From JAIOPA01 sp964655175 (GTDB taxonomy: Bacteria > Eisenbacteria > RBG-16-71-46): DNA of 64,000 bases. Every line of letters starts with the position of its first letter. Positions within the stretch are counted from its first letter, which is position 1. Below the pieces are notes generated by a model, which saw only the letters and a program-made list of their open reading frames with translations, ran no database searches and was not told where the DNA came from. A program made the translations under genes and the position numbers. The stretch is from NCBI GenBank assembly GCA_964655175.1, contig CAZZLY010000001.1:62001-126000 (forward strand). The letters are read 5' to 3'. Below, one piece after another: positions 19,539 through 25,879 of the stretch.

Positions 19539-20746
19539 TCGCCCGTCCACTCGGTCCCGGCGTGCGTGCACGCGACGAGGCGCGCACCGCGCTGTACGTG
19601 CACGTGCCGTTCTGCGCCGTGCCGTGCCCGTACTGTCATTTCTCGAAGGACGCCCTGTCGCGCGCCGCGGTCGAGCGCTATCTCGCGGCGATGGAGCGCG
19701 AGTGCGCGTTGCGCGCCCCGCTCGCGGACGGCGTCGCGTTCACGTCGGTGTTCTTCGGGGGTGGCACGCCGTCGGCGCTGGCACCGTGGGCGTTCGCACG
19801 CCTGTGGGCCACGCTCACGCGGCACTTCGCGATCGCGCCCGCAGCCGAGATCACGCTCGAGGCCAATCCCGAGACGGTGAAGTCGGGCCTGCTCGACGCG
19901 TGGGCGGCGGCGGGGGTGAACCGACTGTCCATGGGCGTGCAGTCGTTCGTGCCCGACGAACTCGTGCGCCTGGGGCGCATCCACGACGAGCGTCGGCCGC
20001 ACGAGGCGTTCGCGCTCGCGCGCGCGCACGGCTTCCGGCGGCTGTCGCTCGACCTCATGTTCGGCTATCCCGAGCACACGATGGCGCACTGGACGCACAC
20101 CGTGCAGGTCGCGCGCGCGCTCGAGCCCGAGCACGTCTCGGCCTACGGGTTCATCCCCGAGCCCGGCACGCCGCTCGGTGACGCGATCGGTCGCGGCGAG
20201 GCCGCCATGGTGAGCCCGGAACTCGAGGCCGAGATGCACGCGCACGTGGACGCGCAGCTGTCGGAGGCGGGACTCGCGCTCTACGAGACCTCGAACTGGT
20301 CGCGCCCCGACGCCGAGAGCCGTCACAACCTCACGTACTGGCTGCGCCGCGATCACCTCGCGCTCGGACCCTCGGCGCACGGGCTGTGGCGCGGGACGCG
20401 GCGCGCGAACGCGCACGCCACCCACGACTGGGCCGCGCGTCTCGAACGCGGGGAGGACCCCGCGACCGAGGTCGAGGTCGAGTCGGCCGCCTCGCGCGCC
20501 GACGAGACCGTCATGCTCGCGCTGCGTCTGGGCTCGGGGTTGGTGCTCGACGACCTCGAGCCGATCGCCCGTCGTGAACTGCTCGTCCGCTACCAGGCCG
20601 CGTTCGACGCCGGTGTGGTGGCGGGGCGCCTCGAACGCACGCCCACGGGGTGGTGCGTGCCGCGCGCCCACGTCTTCGTCGCCGATGACACCCTCGCGTG
20701 GCTCGCCGTCCGTGCGCGCCCGCTCGTCCAGGAGGTGGCCGCTTGA
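19535..20746 (+). CDS. hemW: Heme chaperone HemW-like radical SAM protein
   Basis: The 403-residue radical SAM protein has CxxxCxYC cysteines C27, C31 and C34 (PFCAVPCPYCHF), FFGGGTPSALAP, EANPETV, NRLSMGVQSF and the C-terminal NLTYWLRRDHLALGPSAHG. These fit HemW, which inserts heme into respiratory enzymes, and separate it from true oxygen-independent coproporphyrinogen oxidase HemN by the missing N-terminal extension. GTG 19535 overlaps the first lepB stop, and the gene overlaps the second lepB (TTGA). Confidence 0.88.
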   Translation: MIARPLGPGVRARDEARTALYVHVPFCAVPCPYCHFSKDALSRAAVERYLAAMERECALRAPLADGVAFTSVFFGGGTPSALAPWAFARLWATLTRHFAIAPAAEITLEANPETVKSGLLDAWAAAGVNRLSMGVQSFVPDELVRLGRIHDERRPHEAFALARAHGFRRLSLDLMFGYPEHTMAHWTHTVQVARALEPEHVSAYGFIPEPGTPLGDAIGRGEAAMVSPELEAEMHAHVDAQLSEAGLALYETSNWSRPDAESRHNLTYWLRRDHLALGPSAHGLWRGTRRANAHATHDWAARLERGEDPATEVEVESAASRADETVMLALRLGSGLVLDDLEPIARRELLVRYQAAFDAGVVAGRLERTPTGWCVPRAHVFVADDTLAWLAVRARPLVQEVAA

Positions 20747-21399
20747 CCGCCCGCGATCCCAAGTCCGCACCCGCAGCACCGCCCAAGTCCGCCGCGCGCG
20801 AGAACGTCGAGTCCCTCGTCTGGGCCGTCGTGCTCATGCTCGTCATCCGCGTGCTGTTCGTGCAGGCGTTCCGCATCCCGTCGGAATCCATGGTGGACAC
20901 GCTCCTCGTGGGCGACTTCCTGTTCGTGAACAAGGTCGAGTACGGCCCCAAGCTGCCGTTCACGCACCTCCGCCTGCCCGGGCTGCGCAAGCCGCACACC
21001 GGCGACATCATCGTGTTCCAGTTCCCGGGGGATCCGTCGCTGGACTTCATCAAGCGCTGCATCGCCACCGAGGGGCAGACGGTCGAGATCCGGCACAAGC
21101 AGGTGTTCGTGGACGGGAAGCCGCTCGTCGAGCCCTATGCGCGCCACTCCGACCCGACCGAACTGCCCGCCGAGGTGTCGCCGCGCGACAACCTCAAGGC
21201 GTTCACGGTGCCGCCGGGCTGCCTGTTCATGATGGGCGACAACCGCGAGAACTCGAACGACGGCCGGTTCTGGGGCTTCGTGCCCATGGACAACGTCAAG
21301 GGCCGCGCGATGTTCCTGTACTTCTCGACGGCCGCCGAACACTGGTGGGACATGTTCCTGCACATCCGCTGGAACCGCTTCTTCCGGGTCCTGCATTGA
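20743..21399 (+). CDS. lepB: Signal peptidase I (second copy)
   Basis: The 218-residue protein is a close relative of the first LepB. It has one membrane helix (VWAVVLMLVIRVLFVQAF), serine S49 in IPSESMVDTLL, lysine K104 in DFIKRCIA and MMGDNRENSNDGRFWG. The start is TTG 20743, placed seven bases after AGGAGG (20730-20735) and overlapping the hemW stop. Both copies keep all catalytic residues. They differ most in the loop between the Lys and the GDNR box (DPTELPAE here, WSEDPPGY in the first), so they may cleave different sets of substrates. Confidence 0.94.
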   Translation: MTARDPKSAPAAPPKSAARENVESLVWAVVLMLVIRVLFVQAFRIPSESMVDTLLVGDFLFVNKVEYGPKLPFTHLRLPGLRKPHTGDIIVFQFPGDPSLDFIKRCIATEGQTVEIRHKQVFVDGKPLVEPYARHSDPTELPAEVSPRDNLKAFTVPPGCLFMMGDNRENSNDGRFWGFVPMDNVKGRAMFLYFSTAAEHWWDMFLHIRWNRFFRVLH

Positions 21400-21413
21400 G
21401 GCGCGGCGCGGGG

Positions 21414-21442
21414 TTGACTTCTGTCGCCCCGCCTGCGTGAAT
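21414..21442 (+). promoter_or_regulatory. Possible promoter of hrcA-grpE-dnaJ
   Basis: TTGACT (21414-21419) is a good -35 box. At 17 bases the -10 would be GTGAAT, which is weak. The transcript would begin close to the ATG at 21452. No CIRCE inverted repeat is present here. Confidence 0.35.
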
Positions 21443-21451
21443 TCCGTCGTC

Positions 21452-22495
21452 ATGTCCACTCCCGCCATGCCCGGGCGCCTCGCCGCCACCGACCCCGATC
21501 TGAGCGATCGCCAGCGCCGTGTCTTCGCCCGGCTCGTCGCGCTGCATCGTCATGATGCGCGCCCGGTGAGTTCCGAGCGGCTGTCGCGCACGGGTGGGCT
21601 GCGCCAGTCGGGCGCGAGTCTGCGCGGCACGCTGGGCGACCTTGAACAGCTGGGCCTTCTCGAACGGCCGCATCCGGCGTCCGGGCGCGTGCCCACCCCG
21701 GAGGGTTGGGCGTACTTCGTGCGCGCGCTCGTCGAACCCACCGCGCTGCCCGCCCAGGTCGAGGACGCGGTCGCCGAGCGGCTCTCGCAGTCGCGGCACG
21801 ACGTCGAGGCGCTGCTGCTCGAGGCCTCGCGATTGCTGGCCACGTTCGCGCAGCAGTTGGGGCTCGCGCTCGCTGCCTCGCTCGAGGACGAGCGTCTCGA
21901 ATCGCTCGCGCTCGAGCGGCTCGGCGAGCGTCGCGTGCTCATGGTGCTCGGGCTCGCGGGGTTCCGCGCGCGGCACGTCGCGCTGGAACTCGACACGCCG
22001 CTCGATCGTGACGACCTCGCCGAGGTCGCCGACGTGCTGCGCTGCGAACTCGTGGGCGGCACGCTCGCGGACGCGCGCACCCGTCTCGCGCACGATCCCG
22101 CGCTCGCACAGCACTCCGCGGTGCGCATCGTGGCGCGCGCGGCCGCCGCACGCTGGGCCCGCGGCGTGGACACGCCGTTGCTCACGGCGGGGCTCGCGCA
22201 CATGGCCGGCCAGCCGGAGTTCGCCGCGTCGGGACGTCTCGCGCCGGTGCTGCAGGCGCTCGAATCCGGGAGCGCGTTCGAGCGTCTCATGGTGAGCGGC
22301 GTGCAGGGGCACGCCGGTGTGCAGGTGGGGGTGACCCCGACGCACGCGACCGCCCTGAGTCTGGTCAGTTTCCCGCTGCCCGGCGCCGTCCACGGCGCGG
22401 TGGGCGTCCTGGGTCCGATGCGCATGGACTACGCCACCACGATCGCCCTGGTCGATCTGGTCGGACAACGCGTCGCCGATCTGCTGACCGCGTGA
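21452..22495 (+). CDS. hrcA: Heat-inducible transcription repressor HrcA
   Basis: HrcA represses chaperone genes by binding CIRCE elements and is refolded by GroEL. The 347-residue product has an N-terminal winged helix (SERLSRTGGLRQSGASLRGTLGDLEQLGLLE, with HPASGRVPTPEGWAYF matching the HxSxGRxPTxxGYxxY motif) and a GAF-like core ending GVLGPMRMDYATTIALVDLV. ATG 21452 is preferred to GTG 21437, which lies in the presumed -10 box. It overlaps the hrcA-grpE junction closely. The sequence is more divergent than most HrcA, but the motif order is clear. Confidence 0.9.
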   Translation: MSTPAMPGRLAATDPDLSDRQRRVFARLVALHRHDARPVSSERLSRTGGLRQSGASLRGTLGDLEQLGLLERPHPASGRVPTPEGWAYFVRALVEPTALPAQVEDAVAERLSQSRHDVEALLLEASRLLATFAQQLGLALAASLEDERLESLALERLGERRVLMVLGLAGFRARHVALELDTPLDRDDLAEVADVLRCELVGGTLADARTRLAHDPALAQHSAVRIVARAAAARWARGVDTPLLTAGLAHMAGQPEFAASGRLAPVLQALESGSAFERLMVSGVQGHAGVQVGVTPTHATALSLVSFPLPGAVHGAVGVLGPMRMDYATTIALVDLVGQRVADLLTA

Positions 22496-22542
22496 CGCCC
22501 GCGGGACCCGATTCCACCCTCCATCCCAAGGAAGAGCCGACG

Positions 22543-23109
22543 ATGACCGAGGAGATCCGTGACGCCGCCCGTGAGACCCCGGGTGCGTCCGAGCCCGTGA
22601 CGCCCGAGACCGAGCCCGCGACGAACCCGGCCCCCGGGCCCGAACCCGTCGTCGAAGCCGCTCCCGTCGTCGAGCCCGAGCCCGACTTCAAGGACAAGTG
22701 GCTGCGCGCCGAAGCCGAGATCCAGAACGTGCGCCGCCGCGCGGTCCGCGACCGCGAGGAGTCGGTGCGGGCGGCCGAGGACCGGCTGCTGCTCGACGTC
22801 ATCGAGGTGCTCGACGATCTGGAACGCGCGCTCGCCGCGCTGTCCACCGAGCAGGCCGCCGCGTCGTGGTCGCAGGGCGTGACGCTCACCGCGCAGCGCA
22901 TGCGCGAGGTGCTCGCGCGCCGCGGGGTCACGGTGGTGCCCGCGGTGGGACAGCCGTTCGATCCGAGCGTGCACGAGGCGCTGCTCGAGGTGCCCGCGCC
23001 CGAGGGCATGAAGCCCGGACACGTGGTGCAGGAGATCCAGCGCGGTTACGCGCGTGCCGACCGCGCGCTGCGGGCCGCGCGTGTGGTCGTCGCGCGGACG
23101 GACGGCTGA
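22543..23109 (+). CDS. grpE: Nucleotide exchange factor GrpE
   Basis: GrpE releases ADP from DnaK. The 188-residue protein has a long acidic, Pro-rich N-terminal tail, then the coiled-coil helix (KDKWLRAEAEIQNVRRRAVRDREE), the four-helix region (LLDVIEVLDDLERAL) and the C-terminal beta domain (FDPSVHEALLEVPAPEGMKPGHVVQEIQRGY). ATG 22543 follows AAGGAAGAG. An in-frame GTG at 22492 overlapping the hrcA stop would add 17 residues. dnaJ begins three bases after the stop. Confidence 0.95.
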   Translation: MTEEIRDAARETPGASEPVTPETEPATNPAPGPEPVVEAAPVVEPEPDFKDKWLRAEAEIQNVRRRAVRDREESVRAAEDRLLLDVIEVLDDLERALAALSTEQAAASWSQGVTLTAQRMREVLARRGVTVVPAVGQPFDPSVHEALLEVPAPEGMKPGHVVQEIQRGYARADRALRAARVVVARTDG

Positions 23110-23111
23110 CC

Positions 23112-24191
23112 ATGGCCAAGCGCGACTACTACGAGGTCCTCGGCGTCGAGCGCACCGCGAGCGAGGACGAGATCAAGAAGGCCTATCGCAAGACGGCCAT
23201 GCAGTGGCATCCCGATCGCAATCCGGGCAACGCCGAGGCCGAGTCCAAGTTCAAGGAGGCCACCGAGGCCTACGAGGTGCTGCGCGACGCGCAGCAGCGC
23301 GCGCGCTACGACCAGTTCGGNNNNNNNNNNNNNNNNNNNNNNNNNNNNNNNNNNNNNNNNNNNNNNNNNNNNNNNNNNNNNNNNNNNNNNNNNNNNNNNN
23401 NNNNNNNNNNNNNNNNNNNNGACGACCTCCAGGTCCGTCTGCAACTCACGCTCGAGGAGGTCGCCTCGGGCATCGAGAAGAAGATCCGCGTCAAGCACCT
23501 CAAGCGCTGCGAACCGTGCAAGGGCCGCGGCGGCAGCGGCGAGAGCGAATGCTCGCAGTGCAAGGGCCGTGGCCAGGTCCGTCGTGTGCAGCAGACCATG
23601 CTGGGGCAGTTCATGAGCGTCACCGCGTGCCCGCGCTGCGAGGGGGAGGGCACGATCGTCGCCGACCCGTGCAAGACCTGCGGCGGGGACGGGCGTGTGA
23701 GCGAGAGCGAGACGGTCAACGTCAAGGTCCCGGCCGGTGTGGCGGCGGGCAACTACATCCCGCTGCGCGGCCTCGGGGACGCCGGCGTGCGTGGGGGGCC
23801 GGCGGGCGACCTGATCGTGCACATCGAGGAGAAGGAGCACGAACTCTTCGAACGTCACGGCGATCATCTGCTGCTCGAGATGCCGGTGCCGTTCTCGATC
23901 ATGACGCTCGGCGGCAAGGTCGAGGTGCCGTTGCTGGGGGATGGCAAGGCCTCGCTCGACGTGAGCGCGGGCACGCCGAGCGGACACGTCTCGCGCCTCA
24001 AGGGCAAGGGGCTGCCGGGCCTGCGCGGGGGCAAGGGCGATCTGCACGTGCGGCTGCGCGTGTGGGTGCCGACCAAGCTCTCGGGCGCCGAGAAGAAGCT
24101 GCTCGAGGAACTCAAGAAGACCGAGGCGGCTCACCTGCCCTCGCCGACGAGGTCGCTGTTCGACAAGGTGCGGGATGCGTTCCGCGGCTGA
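23112..24191 (+). CDS. dnaJ: Chaperone DnaJ (interrupted by assembly gap)
   Basis: DnaJ stimulates DnaK ATPase and delivers substrates. The J domain (residues 1-70) has HPD at 33-35. The Gly/Phe linker falls in a 100-N gap. After it come four CxxCxGxG zinc repeats (CEPCKGRG, CSQCKGRG, CPRCEGEG, CKTCGGDG), then the two C-terminal substrate domains (GNYIPLRGLGDAG, DLIVHIEEKEH, VSRLKGKGLPGLRGGKGDL). The frame happens to be maintained if the gap is 100 bases, but that is a placeholder length. The last 17 bases overlap rsmE. No dnaK gene accompanies it. Confidence 0.95.
   Translation: MAKRDYYEVLGVERTASEDEIKKAYRKTAMQWHPDRNPGNAEAESKFKEATEAYEVLRDAQQRARYDQFXXXXXXXXXXXXXXXXXXXXXXXXXXXXXXXXXXDDLQVRLQLTLEEVASGIEKKIRVKHLKRCEPCKGRGGSGESECSQCKGRGQVRRVQQTMLGQFMSVTACPRCEGEGTIVADPCKTCGGDGRVSESETVNVKVPAGVAAGNYIPLRGLGDAGVRGGPAGDLIVHIEEKEHELFERHGDHLLLEMPVPFSIMTLGGKVEVPLLGDGKASLDVSAGTPSGHVSRLKGKGLPGLRGGKGDLHVRLRVWVPTKLSGAEKKLLEELKKTEAAHLPSPTRSLFDKVRDAFRG
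23321..23420. other. Assembly gap (100 N) in dnaJ
   Basis: Exactly 100 N, the conventional filler for a gap of unknown size. It replaces the Gly/Phe-rich linker, a very GC-rich, repetitive region likely to break short-read assemblies. Confidence 0.99.
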
Positions 24192-24891
24192 CGCCGCCCC
24201 GTCGTTCGTGTACCTGCCCGAGCTCGCGGGGCTGCAGGGCACCGTGGCTCTGGAGGGCGACGAGGCGCGCTATCTGTCGCGCGTCGTGCGTGCGCGCGAG
24301 GGCGAGCGCGTCACCGCCAGCGATGGCGAGGGCCTGCTCGCCACGCTCGTCGTGGTGAGGTCGCGGCCCGACGTCGTGGTCGAGGTGACCGAGTCGCGGC
24401 GTGTGCCCGCGCCGAGCACGAGTCGCCTGCTGTGCGGCGCGCCCGAGGGCGACCGCGGCGATTGGATGGTCGAGAAGCTCGCCGAACTGGGCGTGACCGA
24501 GCTCGTGCCGGTGGACGGCGTGCGCGCGCGCTGGCCCGAACCGCTGCGCGCCGATCGCTGGGAGCGGTTGGCGGTGGCGGCGCTGCGGCAGAGTCGTTCG
24601 GCGTGGCGGATGCGGATCGCCCCGCTCGTGGGACTGCGCCAGGCCGTCGAGGGGCTGGGCGCGGGGGAGCGCTGGCTCGCCGACCCGGGCGGAGCCCCGG
24701 TGGGCGAGCAGGCGTGCGGGCCCGGCACCTCGGTCACGGGCGCGGTGGGGCCCTCGTCCGGGTTCTCCGATGAGGAGCGCAAGATGTTGCAGGAATGCGG
24801 CTTCGTGCTCGTGGGGCTGGCCGGTTCCCGGCTGCGCACCGAGACCGCGGCCCTGGCGCTCGCCGCCCACTGGGCCGCACGACGGGCCTAA
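24175..24891 (+). CDS. rsmE: 16S rRNA (uracil(1498)-N(3))-methyltransferase RsmE
   Basis: RsmE methylates N3 of U1498 in 16S rRNA. The 238-residue SPOUT protein has a PUA-like N-terminal domain (EGDEARYLSRVVRAREGERV), then the knotted SAM site: KLAELGVTELVPV, RWERLAVAALRQSRSAW and the final GLAGSRLRTETAALALAAHW. The GPEGG loop is partly replaced by GPSSGFSDEER. ATG 24175 overlaps the end of dnaJ by 17 bases. The dnaJ-rsmE order is seen in many bacteria. Confidence 0.9.
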   Translation: MRSAADAAPSFVYLPELAGLQGTVALEGDEARYLSRVVRAREGERVTASDGEGLLATLVVVRSRPDVVVEVTESRRVPAPSTSRLLCGAPEGDRGDWMVEKLAELGVTELVPVDGVRARWPEPLRADRWERLAVAALRQSRSAWRMRIAPLVGLRQAVEGLGAGERWLADPGGAPVGEQACGPGTSVTGAVGPSSGFSDEERKMLQECGFVLVGLAGSRLRTETAALALAAHWAARRA

Positions 24892-24906
24892 GGTCGGCGG
24901 GTCGGC

Positions 24907-24935
24907 TTGACGATTCACAGGGTCGGACCTAGACT
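24907..24935 (+). promoter_or_regulatory. Promoter of rpsU and the downstream primase-sigma operon
   Basis: TTGACG (24907-24912), a 17-base spacer and TAGACT (24930-24935). It is the only good promoter seen before rpsU-cvpA-like-mutS2-dnaG-rpoD and may drive all of them. Confidence 0.7.
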
Positions 24936-24941
24936 GCAACG

Positions 24942-25039
24942 CTGACATCACACCCCTTTTCGCGTGCGCAGCCCTCTTGCGCACAACGATTTACCACCCT
25001 TATCTCTTTCTTCCGGGAAGACCGCTGAGAGAGGGGGGA
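24942..25039 (+). promoter_or_regulatory. Structured, AT-richer rpsU leader
   Basis: The roughly 98-base leader contains a seven-bp hairpin (GTGCGCA 24964-24970 with TGCGCAC 24978-24984) and a small CTTC/GAAG hairpin near 25010-25021. A TCTCT tract near 25003 could pair with the AGAGA of the ribosome site at 25027-25034. This could allow autoregulation by S21. Pairing is by inspection only. It is the least GC-rich stretch of this size in the region. Confidence 0.4.
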
Positions 25040-25240
25040 ATGCAATTGCCGGGCATCAGGGTCAAAGAAGGCGAGTCCTTCGAGAGCGCCCTGCGCCGAT
25101 TCAAGAAGAAGTGCGAGAAGGCCGGTATCCTCGCGGATCTCCGTCGTCATCAGCACTTCGAGAAGCCTTCTGAGCGGCGCAAGCGCAAGTTGAATGCCGC
25201 CAAGCGCAAGAACATGGCGCGGCGGACGCAGGAGAACTAG
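25040..25240 (+). CDS. rpsU: 30S ribosomal protein S21
   Basis: The 66-residue basic protein starts MQLPGIRVKEGESFESALRRFKKKCEKAGIL and continues HFEKPSERRKRKLNAAKRK, typical of bS21, which helps the small subunit select the initiation site. (The motif is split here for brevity; both parts are contiguous.) ATG 25040 follows GAGAGGGGGG. The longer open frame from 24977 would add an unrelated N-terminus. rpsU heads the rpsU-dnaG-rpoD macromolecular-synthesis operon, here expanded by a CvpA-like gene and mutS2. Confidence 0.95.
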   Translation: MQLPGIRVKEGESFESALRRFKKKCEKAGILADLRRHQHFEKPSERRKRKLNAAKRKNMARRTQEN

Positions 25241-25244
25241 AACA

Positions 25245-25811
25245 CTGTCTCTCTTCCAGCATTTCACGTGGCCGGACTGGATCCTCGTGATCCTGATGGC
25301 CGCGTTCGTGGTGAGTGGAATCCTGCGCGGCTCCGTCGCGCAGGTTTTCGCTTTCATGGGCACCGTGCTCGGACTCATCGTCGGGGCGCTCGTCGCGGAC
25401 CTCGTCGGGACTCATTGGCGTGGTGCCCATCCGGAGTACCTCTATCTGCTGCTGCGATGGGCGGTCGCGTTGCTGGTCGGATTCGGCCTCGCGGGTCTCA
25501 TCCAGTGGTGGGGAGGCACTCTCTCGAAGGCCGTTCACGACGGTCCGTTCGGTGGGCTCGACCGCGGTCTCGGTGCGGTCATCGGGCTCGCGCTCGGGAG
25601 CGTCACCGCGGCGGTCCTTCTCGTGTTCCTCTTCCAGGTACCGGGCCTGGGACTCGTGCAGCGAACGGCTGCGCGAGGGGTGCTGGCACCCCCGATCCTC
25701 GCGGCGGCTGACCGCGCGGGCGAGTGGGGCCGGATCCTTCCCGGTGGACTCTGGCTGCACGAGCAGACGAGCCGAGCCGCGCGTGTCCTGGCGGCCCGCC
25801 GCTCCGACTGA
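25245..25811 (+). CDS. CvpA-family membrane protein
   Basis: The 188-residue protein has four hydrophobic segments (ILVILMAAFVVSGILRG, VFAFMGTVLGLIVGALVA, YLLLRWAVALLVGFGLAGLI and IGLALGSVTAAVLLVFLF) in the CvpA order, with the LDRGLGAVIGLALG motif that marks this family. CvpA is implicated in colicin V export and envelope integrity. There is no ATG after the rpsU stop. CTG 25245 stands about ten bases after AGGAGA (25230-25235) and gives the right N-terminus; the alternative is ATG 25194 inside rpsU. mutS2 follows, as in many genomes. Confidence 0.8.
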   Translation: MSLFQHFTWPDWILVILMAAFVVSGILRGSVAQVFAFMGTVLGLIVGALVADLVGTHWRGAHPEYLYLLLRWAVALLVGFGLAGLIQWWGGTLSKAVHDGPFGGLDRGLGAVIGLALGSVTAAVLLVFLFQVPGLGLVQRTAARGVLAPPILAAADRAGEWGRILPGGLWLHEQTSRAARVLAARRSD

Positions 25812-25879
25812 GCGTCGCAGCGATCGCCGTTTCTCCACCGCACGGTCAGGCACCGGCGGACGGGGTCGCGGTCGCGAGC

